Translations under genes and position numbers: made by a program
Notes under the pieces: generated by a model
Told to the model about the DNA's origin: nothing
Seen by the model: the letters and a program-made list of their open reading frames with translations, nothing else
Database searches by the model: none
Shown: positions 1 to 11,400 of the stretch, piece after piece
Position numbering within the stretch: position 1 is the stretch's first letter
Layout of the letters: each line of letters opens with the position of its first letter
From: Limonium bicolor
Lineage: Eukaryota; Streptophyta; Magnoliopsida; Caryophyllales; Plumbaginaceae
Reading direction: 5' to 3'
Length of the DNA stretch: 64,000 nt
Assembly: GCA_023374045.1 (NCBI GenBank)
Contig: CM041779.1
Coordinates: 299,284,167-299,348,166 of the forward strand

Positions 1-212
1 TGTCCAAATGTCCAAATGTCCAATTAATATTAACAGATTATTAGATAATTAATATTAACAAAATATAGTAGATAATTAATATTAACAATAACGAAAATAA
101 TATAGAAATATTATTAACATATTTAAGAGAACAAAATATTTATAATTAAACAGGTGAATAATCCGGGGCTTAGGAACTAGAATAAATCTAGTCCCCGGCA
201 ACGGCGCCATTT
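1..212 (-). mobile_element. Element G internal leader with primer-binding site
   Basis: This is the start of the internal region of a minus-strand LTR element whose body lies left of the window. At 192-209 the plus strand reads TCCCCGGCAACGGCGCCA. That is the 3' end of plant tRNA-Asp, so the minus strand carries an 18-base primer-binding site matching that tRNA. Three bases separate it from the LTR. The rest is AT-rich leader with a short repeated TGTCCAAA motif at the window edge. No coding sequence is visible. Confidence 0.85.
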
Positions 213-1857
213 TGCAGACGTTAAAATCTGAGTGGTTTAAGTGGTGTAATTAAAATTAAAGAAAAGAAATTAAAACCCAAAATAAACGTCGGGCTGCAAA
301 CAAATCCCGGTCGCAGTAGTATAGTGAAATGTAAGCGACCGGATATCGAACCACGGGACTAATGTACATATTATAGTACCTAAGCGTGTCACAAGAGGGG
401 GGATTAATTGACTTGTTAAATATAAATAAAAACAGTTAATAAAATTAACTAAGTAAGCAAATAAACTAAACGGGACTCTGGTTCAGACTAATATTATCTG
501 TTCTTTCATGCTAGGTCTACTGGTTTAATTATAACTGTTTGGCAAGATTCCTGATATTTTCTTAAGGTCCGATGAAAACTCATAAGAACTCGTTCACCTG
601 TAAAGCAAGGTCCGATGAAAACTCAAGCAAAAGCCTGCGAACGGCAGAGGAGTGTTGAGGGATTACATTTGCAACTGAGTACTAACTTAAACGATGAGAA
701 TAAGTTTCCCCCAGTTTTACGGCTTAATCAACCCATCTGTTTCCAACCGATGAAATCAAAAACAGACTTAGTAAAGCATTTAATAAATTCATGAGGTTTA
801 TTAAAAGATGGCGAGAAAACCTTTAACCGTAACAAACTTTATTAAAACTAAAACCAGTAAAACATATTGCATAATTAATACAGAAACATAATAATTATTC
901 CCAGAGTATACGTAAACTAGCCTAACATATTAAATAGATAGACAGAGACAAGAGTAATAGAAATCATCCGTAATCACTCCGGCTCACTCTGCTATTTTGT
1001 ATACGTAGGCTAGAGGTGGATTTAGTGGAATGTAAAATAAATAAAATGGAGAAGGCGGAAGAGAGAAATGAGATGGTGTGTGAATTGGAACTCCAGAGGA
1101 ACCACGGAAGGAGCCTCCGGAAGGACACTGGAGAAGGTGAGACGAGTGTTGTATTTATAGAGGAAGAAGAAGCAAGCAGCAGCTTCATTGATTGAGCTCG
1201 ATGATTGCAGCTCCCCATTGATTGCAGCTCATTGATTGCGCAGGGGACAGGGCTGCAACGCGTGCATGATTTCTGGTAGGCGCCGTCTCAAGTTGCAGAG
1301 CGAGTTGGCGTAGAAGATAACCGGTTGATTTCCAGACATTTACACGTGTCCGCCACTTATCTAGCGGTCTCCTCTATCTCAACCGCCCATTATGGGGCGG
1401 TTTCTTCTGTCTTGTCCGCTTCCTTCTCTTGTCCGCCTCGCGGTTGCATTAGAGTTGTCCCCTCTTAAGTGGCGGTCTTCTCTGTCTCAACCGCCTCGCG
1501 GTCTTCTGTCTCTTGTCCGCTAGATAACTAGCGGTACGCTCTGTCACGCCCACCTGATAAGGAGGCGGTCGCCTCTTGTTTCCTCCTCTGTGTCTCGTCC
1601 GCCTTGTTATGTGGCGGTTGCATGCTATGGAGGCGGTACTAGGGGTGGACTCGCGTGACATGCACGTGAGTTTCTTCAATCCTTATAATATATGTCTTTG
1701 TTTGTCATTTTTCCTACATTTTAACACATATAATACATCAGTTAATATAACAACATAAATATAGGAAAAACCCAAGATAAGTGAGAAACATTACTAAAAA
1801 TGCTGCAATCAATAAGGTGATTAAACCTTAATACGTCTATATGTTTTGCACTTATCA
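213..1857 (-). mobile_element. 5' LTR of element G (tRNA-Asp-primed Ty3/gypsy type)
   Basis: On the minus strand this LTR starts TGATAAGTGCAAAACAT at 1857 and ends CGTCTGCA at 213, directly before the tRNA-Asp primer-binding site. The start resembles the LTRs at 20991 and 63297. A minus-strand TATAAATA box lies at about 1152-1159. The interval 1330-1630 holds many short GTCCGC/GCGGAC-type inverted motifs, and an 8-bp inverted repeat (CCGGTCGC/GCGACCGG) lies near 307-342. The 19-base motif AAGGTCCGATGAAAACTCA is repeated 43 bp apart near 564 and 607. It interrupts the LINE to its right. The partner LTR is outside the window, so no target duplication can be checked. Confidence 0.85.
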
Positions 1858-4250
1858 GAGGGACATAAGGTAAACTGGAATAGACTGCAGTACACTAGAG
1901 ACAAGCACCACTCTACCAGCTTGAGACATAGGCTTACCCCAACTGTAAACTCTCTTTCTAATAGTCTCAACAATGTAACTGAACATTTGGAATTTGTTTC
2001 TTCCCATACCAGTAGGAAGACCCAGGTATTCTGAAAAGAAACACTCTCATTGACTTCTAGAATGCTACAGATTTGAGCCTTGATTTGAGGATTCAAATTT
2101 TTACTGAACACTATGTCTGACTTCTAACTGTTGATTCTATGACCAGAGGAAGCTAGAAAGAAGTTCAGAGAATCCTTAAGAAAAAGGGAATTGTTGACTA
2201 AAGCCTTACCACACACTAGAATGTCATCCGCAAAAGCTAGATGATTAATTCTAGGACCTGAGGAGAAGAGATTAATGCCTTGGAAACTGCCTAACTCTTC
2301 AGCTTTTATCAGGAAACTGGAGAGGGCTTCTTGAGCTAAAATAAACAGATAAGGGGATAAGGGATCCCCTTGTCTGATTCCCCTAGATGGAGAAAAAAAA
2401 TTCTCCCGGAGTACCATTGATAAGAACTGAACATTTGGTAGAAGAGATACAATTAAGGACAGGTCTTAACTAGAGCTCAGGAAATCCCATCGAAATAAGA
2501 ACATCCTTCAGAAATTGCCATTCAATTCTGTCATAAGCTTTGCTCAAGTCCAACTTAAGAGCAAAGTTTCCTTTTTTTAATGGCTTTACTCTTGGCTAGA
2601 TTATGCATAATTTCCCCTTAAACTATAATGTTGTCTGTGATAAGTCTTCCTCTGACGAACCCTGATTGATTAGGAGAGATACTATCTGGCAGGAGATCTC
2701 TAATTCTATTTGCCAGCACTTTAGACACAATTTTATATACAAAGTTACATAAAGAAATTGGTCTAAAGTCTGCAATATTGACAGCTCCTTTAACTTTTGG
2801 AATAAGAGTAATAAAAAACTGATTCATCAAATCAGAAATTGAATACCTTGTACGATGGAGAGAACCGTTGAAATAATCTGATCTCCCACCATACTGCGAA
2901 GGGATTTAAAGAAATTGCCATTGAAGCCATATGGACCCGGAGCCTTGTCACCACTGAGCTCCTTCATATCAGAAACAACCTCTTGCACTGCATAAGGAGA
3001 ATTGAGATTCGTAATGTGGTCAACACTGAGCCTGCCTCCAACTGGTTCGAGGAAGCAGCTATCTGTCACTGAGTTAGACGACTTAAACAGATTCTGAAAG
3101 TACTGCCTATCAATCTGTTCAATACTGTTCAGGTCATATCTCATACCATTATTTTGGTCCACCAGCCCAAAGATAGAGTTTTTTCTTCTTCTTGCAGTAG
3201 CTAGAGAATGAAAAAAAACTAGTATTTCTATCTCCTTCTTTAACCCATTGGATTCTAGCCCTCTGCTTCCACCAAGCTTCAACTTTAAAAGAGAGGAGTT
3301 CAATCTCAATAAGCAGTCTTTTTCTATTAGCAACAACCCAAGAAGAGTCTAAAGCTTGATTCAAATAATTAAGCTCTTCTTTCTTTTTATTAATTTTCCA
3401 CCTAATCTTGCATAGAGACCAGCCTTTACATCTCTCCAAAGCTTTAGCACACTCTAAAATCTTACTCTCCAGATTGCTTGTATTAGATCCCCAGACGTTA
3501 GAAAAAATGCTAAAGCATTTTTCTTCTTTCAACCAACCAGACTCAAATCTGAAAACATGCTTCTTTCTCTTCTGGTAACCAAAAAGGTGTATGAGGAGAG
3601 GCCTGTGATATGATTTATCCCATTGGAGATGCTCAACTGAGAGCCTAGGAAAAACTGACACAGCCTTGTCACAAAGGAGGACTCTGTCCAAACAGCTAAT
3701 GGACTGGGATCCATCATATTGACAATTAGAAAAAGTACCCGCTTCTCCAAAAAAAACCTGATTCAGTAAGGTTGCAGTCTTCAGCCGAATCCCTGAATTC
3801 TTTCATAAATCTATCACTTCTAACTCTTCCACCTGTTTTTTCTGAATTCCACATGATCTGGTTGAAGTCACCAGCCACCACCCAAGGGATAGAAACTTTA
3901 TTTCTAAGAACTTTAAGAAGCTTCCACGAAAGATATTTTCTCTGCCACTCAGGCCAGCCATAAAAACCAGAAAAATGAAAAGCAATGCCACCTGGTAAAT
4001 CTACCTCAGCTGCGGTATGATGAGAAGAGTTGTTAACAATGGTAACTTTGAGTTCTTCCTTCCAAAGAAGAACTAACCCTCCACTTCTCCCGACACTTGG
4101 GCAAACAAAAAACAGGTACCCTTTGAAACTTTTACTAATATTATTCATTTCTTCAGTAGACCTGTGTGTTTCCATGTGAAACACTAAATCTGGTGCCTTA
4201 GATCTTAAAAGATCCCGCACCCAAATAACTGCCCGAGGGCGGCCTAACCC
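1858..4250 (-). pseudogene. LINE L1 ORF2: endonuclease and reverse transcriptase
   Basis: The endonuclease part (about 4250-3500) shows RAVIWVRDLLR, then HMETH, SGGLVLLWK, GFYG and GDFNQI, the pattern of plant LINE exonuclease-endonuclease-phosphatase domains. The reverse transcriptase follows in broken frames: KAPGPYGFNG near 2940, FRPISLCN near 2760, SGFVRGRLITDNI near 2650, GIRQGDPLSPYLF near 2360 and the catalytic FADD near 2230. The last recognisable block (YLGLPTGMGRNKF) is at about 2010. The frame is then cut by the LTR of G. Multiple frameshifts exclude activity. Confidence 0.9.
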
Positions 4251-4273
4251 TCAGCATTTATATCTTAGGCAAG

Positions 4274-5875
4274 TCATTTATCTTGGCAGCCTTGCTCCTT
4301 AGCAAGGTCTGCTTGAGACTGAATCCAAGCTTCCTCTTGAGAGTCCTTGGTCAAAATTTCAGAGTGTGAAGTAATAACCACTAGAGACTTAAAATTCCCA
4401 CTCTTCATCTTGTTGATTTTTATGGTAATCTTTCTTTCTTTCCGACCTTAAAAGCAATGCCTTTCCCATCCCTCTGAAGATACTTATTAGCAGACATCTT
4501 TTTATCTTTACTACCCTGACTACTTAGAGATTCTTTTCCTTCGGAATCTGTCTCTTTCATAATCTCAGCTATCGACATTTCTATATCATCCTGTGAGGTA
4601 GGATTAGCTTTAGCTTTTTTGAGTTGCCGGGCTGAGAAAGATTCCAAAGCAAATGCCCAGTCGAAAGCTTGATAGAAGTCCCTCTTATTCTCTAACTCAG
4701 AAGACTTTTTCACATGTTCAAAACCTGGGGGAATGTCTAGACTGCTAAGCTTCTGAACCTGATTTTGTACCTCCCCAGTTAAAGCAACAAGAAAACCTTC
4801 AGAAAAAGGATCCAGATTCCTTTCTTTTTCAGACACATGGAGAAAGTCTGACTCCAATTGATCTAGCCCTAGAGACACCCCTGGCATTAGCAGATCCTAT
4901 CCCACTGAAGTAATCTTATCAGGAACTCCACGTACTTTGCCTCTATTAACATTAGTCTTAACGAGCTTTGAGACAACTGTATCTGGGATAACCTGAAGTA
5001 ACTGATTATACTTAACTAGAAAAACACTAGCTTTTCCTTTTTCCGCATCAAAGTGAATCTCTAAATTCTTGACCCCTTCTGAATGATCTGATTTCTTAAG
5101 GAGGCTAACATTCTGATTCATCAGGAATTTTTCTGACAGAGCAGCAATAGACCCTGTAAACTCAGATCTCAACCATGGCCCCATACCTTTTAATGTCATC
5201 TATATTTTCTTTTTTCATAAGACATTCCACTAACATGTGATCAACTCTACCACACCTAAAACAGAAATGAGGTAGATTCTCGTACGAGATCCTACAACAT
5301 TTGTCTCTAACCCAATCATTGATAATCAGAACTCTACACAAAGGTTTAGAAATGTCAATCTCCACCCTGACCGTTAGCACTTTAGTCGACAGTGAGTTGA
5401 ACTTATCAGCGTAGCTAACGAAAACACCTATCTTGTTCCCTAAGATCACCATTGAATCTTTGTTGAAGAACATCATAGGCAGGTTATGAATCCCCACCCA
5501 AATTATGATTTTCCTAGGTTCCAGTTCATCAATGTGCTTAGAGGGGTCGAAGTGCATGATGGCTAGGAGGCGGTTATGAAAGTTCCAAGGCCCATTTGCG
5601 ACAACATGTTTAAGATCACTCCCAGCAGCGAACCAGAAAGTGAATCTATTAGGACCTATCTCATTAACTCTTATATGAGCCTTTGGTTTCCAGATATAAA
5701 CTATAAAATTTTGTAGAAGTTTGGCAGATATCCTACTCGGGTGCCAAACCTTACCTAACAGGGCATTGTTTATATCCCAGTTACTAGGATCTTGATGAAG
5801 CATTTCGCCTTCAACCTTCTCGAGTTCAGCTGGGTGGATCTTCAGGTCCCTCCACTTTGACAGCATACCATCCAT
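4274..5875 (-). pseudogene. LINE L1 ORF1: DUF4283 plus CCHC zinc knuckle
   Basis: The nucleic-acid-binding ORF1 protein of a plant LINE. The likely start is the Met codon at 5875, within a longer open frame from 6202. An N-terminal DUF4283-like region (key stretch WHPSRI, then NGPWNF and WVGIHNLP) is followed by a CX2CX4HX4C knuckle (CFRCGRVDHMLVEC) near 5210-5250. A one-base frameshift lies near 5175, where the conserved GPWLRSEF block changes frame. An in-frame stop follows at 4897. A further frame change near 4440 leads into a short tail ending at 4274. The protein is homologous to the LINE ORF1 at 15951 but keeps a central stretch that copy has lost. Confidence 0.85.
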
Positions 5876-6230
5876 GTTCATAGCCATAGGAAGCAAAAGA
5901 AGGAGAGTATGAGAGGTCAGACAATAAACTCGGCTATCTATCTTGATCTTGATACAGTCGGCTCCTTTTAACCAAGACAGAGTCTTCTTCTTTGTAGCAA
6001 AACTGCCCCAGATTATCCAGCGAACAATAACCAAACTCGGATTATCCTCAGTGTAATACTTCCAATCCAGCCATCGATTTGTTTCTCGAGCAGAGATATT
6101 TTCAGAGGAAATCTTCGGAGGTAGATGGCCATAATGATGGCTAAGCAACTGCTCTTGCGATTGAGACACGTAAGAAAGAATTGGACTTGGCTTCTCCCAC
6201 ACCCTTATATTAGCTTTACTAATAGTGATT

Positions 6231-6799
6231 ACCCTACTCTCCCTCCACCAGCTGCATGGAGTTATTGAAGTTGCTCAGATGTCCCTTCTACTATTCCACG
6301 TCTCCCTTACTATACTCATAACTTTTACGTTAGAAGGAGAGAACGAAATAAAATCGCCCTCTAAATTGCCTTTCAAAAGAGAGAGCGATAACATTCGTGA
6401 TCCAATTCTACAAAGCTAACTGATTTCCAGGAATCAAACAATTCACTACATATATCCAGTTAATGGTTAGTAACGGGAAAGAGTGAGCATCTGGCATGAA
6501 CCACGGGCGGGCCCTGTCCCCCTCAAAATACGGTTCCCTTGATTGTTTAGTATTAGTTTGCAAAAGGATGCCATGGTGATAGATATGAGAATTATAACAG
6601 AAAATAAGTGGAGCTAGAACTTCATATGGAAAAGAAGGTTGTTTGGATATGAAGATAATATGATGGCGGAAATGCTGGAGCTGATTGAAGGGCTACGACT
6701 AGTAGAATCATCTTAAGTTTTGCTGATATGGAAAGGAAATGAGAATAAGAAATATAAGGTTAAAAGCATGAGCTGATATGATTAATGGTGGAGTGATCA
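6231..6799. other. No recognisable feature
   Basis: AT-rich sequence between the 5' end of LINE L1 and the next LINE fragment. It may include L1 leader sequence up to about 6420. I see no gene, RNA or repeat that I can support. Confidence 0.5.
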
Positions 6800-7522
6800 A
6801 TAAACAAGTGAGTGAGCAAATCCCAGAATGTGGGGTGGATTTGCACCACCCCGGGTTGAAATGGTGGTCTGGTTTAACCTAAAAGGTTGGTTGTGTACTC
6901 GTGATGTATTATTTGAGAAAAATATAATACCGCTTGGGGGCAGTTGGCGTCCAATATGCTGTAGACAAATGGAGACTATGGAACACTTATTATTCAAATG
7001 TCAACATACTAGGATCTTGTGGCAGGAACAATTAGAGTGGTGGAGGGTGGACGGTTTGATTGAGGGATCGTGTGAAGTGTTATTTTCCTTATGGCTTAAC
7101 AAACCTCAACTTGGCAAAAACAAACGGGTGTGGATCTCTACCTTTTTCTTTGTAGTGTGATTCATATGGAAAGCTATAAATGAGGTGGTGTTTCAACAAT
7201 GAACCTTTGATGTGAACAAAATATGCACAAGAGCGAAAAGAGATATTTGGCAGTGGACAAAAGGTTGGTGGAAGGAGTTTCCGATAAGAGCAGAAGTGTT
7301 TGTAAGTTCCTCAAATGTGGCAGATTTGTTGTTGGGGATATCTTAGGGATGTTAGTATGGGAGTTAATATTTGAATGGCAACCTCTGGGATGTACTCTTT
7401 TTCCTCTTAACATTTCCTTTAGGTTTTGGCTAGGGGGGGGGGGGGTAGGGTTGTTTGTTATGATTACTTTCTTAACCCCATGTATTGTACTCTGAACTCT
7501 AAACTAAATAAAGAAAAAAAAT
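6800..7522 (+). mobile_element. 5'-truncated LINE fragment L2 (RT zinc-binding domain and tail)
   Basis: A plus-strand frame at 6828-7160 contains the reverse transcriptase zinc-binding (zf-RVT) signature found at the C-terminus of plant LINEs. It shows FAPPRVEMVVW, CTRDVLF, then C(C)RQMETMEHLLFKC and LW. After it come about 350 bp of 3' sequence with a G-run near 7434-7446, and an AATAAAG plus A-rich tail at about 7508-7520. The endonuclease and most of the reverse transcriptase are absent, typical of 5'-truncated insertion. It lies opposite in strand to L1, so it is a separate insertion. Confidence 0.75.
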
Positions 7523-8486
7523 CCCAAATAACCCTCATTTACAAAATAAATTTGTCTATTAACTTCCTTTTAAAACTAATTCCTAAAATAATACTCCAGT
7601 GAGGAATCTTCTCATCAAAAGACGATTTCACTAATTCTTGAAATCGAAATCATCTTTTGAAGAGACATTCACCTGTTACCCAAAAATAATAAAATTAATG
7701 AAATCGTATTTTGAAGGTACGATTCCTAAGGATTATTATTTTAAGAATTAGTTTCGGATAAAGATTAATAACAAGAATATTTTTGAAGGAACATGATATT
7801 TTAGACGTTTTTTCCTAAATAAAGGCCAAAAGCCATAATTATAAAAAAAACAATATCTACTTATAACAATTCCCACATTTTTTCGATCTATGGTCAGCTA
7901 GTAAAGAGATTGAAATCGTAGGGTATTTTGGCGGCGTCAACGATTCGGAGTCTGACGTTCCTGACTCGATCAACGCATTCCACAACGAAGATCTTGAATA
8001 TCTCCCAGCTCGAATCTTCCCCGCACTCTCTAGTTATCTTGTCTACGAGACCTCTGTCATACGTACCCTGGCTTAAATTACTCTTCCCCTCTGTCTCTTT
8101 CCTGGTTTGTGAATTTCATCGATATTCCAAAACGGGGCGGACAGTAAATCAAAGCTGTCACAACTTTGCATCTTCGATCTATCTTTGGCGTTGTTTTGGT
8201 ATATTTTCTCATTCCCACGTTGTTTTTGGGGTTTAGTTCTTATCTCAAATCTGATACTCCTTGCGTGTCTAGGGGCCGAACTCTTCTGAATAAATTATCG
8301 GATAGTGTGGGGTTCGATTTGAAGGCTCAAAGTACTTGATGCTATGCGAAATTCGACTTATCTTGCGGGATATTTGGTCCCTATTTTGTGAGAATTTGAG
8401 CATTTCTCTTAGCGTGCCTTGGTCTCTGGTCTCTGTGAGTTCTTAGTCCCTTTCAGGGAGCATCTCGTTAGATTTTGATAAGAAGA
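7523..8486 (+). promoter_or_regulatory. Upstream region of the host gene (promoter and possible 5' UTR)
   Basis: A non-coding interval between the LINE tail and the start codon of the host gene. It includes a short AT-rich inverted stretch (about 7605-7735) with repeats of GAAATCGTATTTTGAA-like sequence, and a more GC-balanced part from 7910 that could be 5' UTR. No TATA box or transcription start can be assigned with confidence. Confidence 0.4.
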
Positions 8487-11400
8487 ATGGGCAACAACAA
8501 GCCCCATTTCGCAATAATTCTGTTTTGCCTCCTTGCCATGGATGTTTCGCGCGCTTCCTTCCTGGACAATTTCAGGAAATTGGTTGCCCAGGCACCAACT
8601 GAAAGCATCGGCAGAACAGTAAACCTTCTCCGTTATTCTCAATTGTTTTAAAACTCTTTCTTTCAATTGGAGTGTGGAAACGTGGAATCGGTTGATCAGA
8701 TATTTGAGGTTTGACTTTTCAGGGTTCTCCGATCCCGAGCCCAAGCTCGAACAAATCTGAGGATACTCCCCCCGTGACGGTGACACCATCAGCAAGCAAG
8801 CAAAAAGAGGTAAAGCAAGAAGAGGCCAGCAGCGTGGAAAGAACCAACGAGTCTTGTGACGGAGCTGAGAGGTTTTGCAAGGACTTGAATTCTATGGTCG
8901 CCTGTGTCAAGGAGGTCGACAATGGTAACTTGAGCTTCAAATATGCGTTGTCAACTTTAGTTGGTGTTGAAATATACTTTGATCTATGCTCTGCTAAACG
9001 CTGCTGAACTTAGCTACTATATTGAGTTACGATCTCTGCATAGCACGATATGACCTATATATTCTAATGTAGATCCTTAGTAAGCTTAAATGGGATTACC
9101 ATTGGCTCTTGTCCTTGGAAGGAAATGAAGTTGGAGATCATGCAAAAACATTAATGGAATGGATAGGGGTCAGAAAGGATGCTTAGTTAGAAAATGGTGG
9201 GTTTTGGCAGTCTTACCATCTATGTGATGCATAAATTTCTATGACATCCTTTTCAATTTTATATTCTGTGAGGGCAGGAACTACACATCAAAGTGCATTA
9301 CCTATGGAGATTTTTTACAATGCTGTATATTGACTGGATTTTGCATGTGAAACACAACAAATATTCAATAAATTTCTGATTGGAGCTTAAGATAAGAACA
9401 TTCCAGTTCAGATGGGCAACTAATTTACACCTGGTAGTTTCATTAGATATTAGCTTAAGGACTACAGAATAGGTGTCAGGCCAAGTAGGCAGCAGAAGTT
9501 GGAAAAGCCTTTAAGTCTATCTAGGATCCTCTCCTTTATTTAGTACTCTCTCCTGTTCCAAATAGATGATGTTTTAACTTTAGGCACAAGAATTAAGGAG
9601 AAAAAAAAATTAGACAATTTTATCCTTACTTTTTGCATTGGAAATTAAAGTAAATTGCTAAGTAGAGTTGTGATGGAAAAAAATGAGCGTTAGAGTTGGA
9701 AAATGAATGATAAAAAAGGCAAAACATCTTATATTTCGAAAATAATGTGAAGAGCTAAAAAATCATCTATTAAGAACAAAAGGGTGCTATTTATATTGCG
9801 AATTCTATTTACTGTATTTTTTTCCTAATTCACCATGAGGCAATTGCTTTCCCGGTGTCACATATATATAATGATGATGATATTAGAGGTTAAGGGCACG
9901 AGTATGGGCTGAATGGATTATTGGGGCAAATAGGCAATATGGGCCAAGGTGTTGAGTGGTGTTGCTACCTAAAAGCTAGGAATTGCCTCTTATATACGGA
10001 ATGCATAGCTACAATTTTAGGGTATCAAGAAGAATAGTGTTCATTGGTCACTCGTGTGGAAGTAGGCAGGGGCAACCCTGATTTGGAAATAGGAAGATCT
10101 TGCCCTGATTTATGTTAGTCTTTCTTTAGTTAATTTCTCTATGTTTTCTTACTTTTCTAGTTTTGTTGTGTTTTTAATTCTCTGAAAGCAGATTGTAAGG
10201 CTCTATGAGCTTGGTCTTTTATCCATGAATCAGTAGCTACTTCTTTGTTACATGGCGGAAGCTGTTGTGGTTTCATCAGATATGCTGTTTGCTCTGTCAA
10301 TGTTTCCCTCCTAATGGGCAAATATATTTTTGAACTGAACTGCTGGGATTGACTCTATATGATGCTTTTATAGAAATGATGAATATGTATGAGTGAAGTC
10401 TTTGTACGCTGAGTACTTGTTAAAGTAAATGTCATTTTGATTTGTGTGTAGTTTTTGCTCGTATTTACCCTTTATATTTAGTTTATCTTCTTCTTCCTAA
10501 AGTAGGCCCCATTCTTTGGCGTATAATGAGCAGACAGTTGATACCAGCTGATATTAATTGATTACTGATTTTAAAAGAATGAGCCGAGCTGGTCAACCCC
10601 GTCAAACAGGCTAAACTAGCTGAAAACGAGACACAATTTGAGTTTTAGTAGTTGATAGCTGGTAGCTGATATTGACTGATGACTATTTATGAACTGAGCT
10701 GATCAACCCAGCCAAATATGCCCAAACCAGCTGAAAACTGGACAAAAGTTTAATACCCCGGATCTAAAAATGGTGATTAAATTACTCTAATAAAATTATT
10801 AAGGGCCTAATGGTGCCTAAAGAGTATTGGTAAAAAGAATAAAACCAAAAGAAAAGAGAAAACGCTTGAAAAGCGAAAAACGCTAAAATGCGCGTTAAAT
10901 GAGTGTAAGAGATATATGATCTCGAGAGGGTCCGAGAAGGATTCCTAAGGCTTAGTTAGGCCTAATTAGTATACGGGAATGATTCCCGAAGAAAACGGAT
11001 CCAAATAATGGATTAAAACGCTAATTAAGCATAAAAGCACGTTTTTCGAGAAAACCCGAAAACGTGACTTTAAGTGGTCAAATGGACCCGTAAAAATTAT
11101 AGTTGATTAAATAACTATAATTAAGTATTAATGGAAGCTTAACAACCATTGAAATTAATTAAACGAGAAAATTCCGGGAAACGGACCCGGTAAGTGAATA
11201 GTAACGAAACCGGGAGACGAGACGCGTTTAATTCGAAAAGACGAAAAACGACCCGGGCTACTAATTAACATGGCCGGTTTTAATTAATGTGTACACACTC
11301 ATTAATAGCTTGGTAGCTATTTAGTAATAAGATGACAAGGAAATAAAGTAAAGGGGTGAATAGTTAAAAGTAATATAAGTACTCTCTCTCCCCCTCTTTT

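Larger units (their letters stand above)
1858..6230 (-). mobile_element. LINE retrotransposon L1, 3' end cut off by element G
   Basis: A minus-strand plant LINE with a gag-like ORF1, an apurinic-type endonuclease and a reverse transcriptase, in that order from right to left. The reverse transcriptase stops abruptly at 1857/1858 where the LTR of G begins, so its 3' part and poly(A) tail are expected left of the window. The 5' end is not sharply defined and is set near the first part of the long frame at 6202. Several frameshifts and stops show it is dead. Confidence 0.88.

Noticed and set aside
192..209. Possible tRNA-Asp gene fragment
   Set aside because: Only the 3' 18 bases match and the site abuts an LTR, so it is a primer-binding site.
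7928..8236. Open frame of about 100 codons upstream of the host gene
   Set aside because: It has no ATG at its stated start, no recognisable domain and lies in the likely promoter or 5' UTR.
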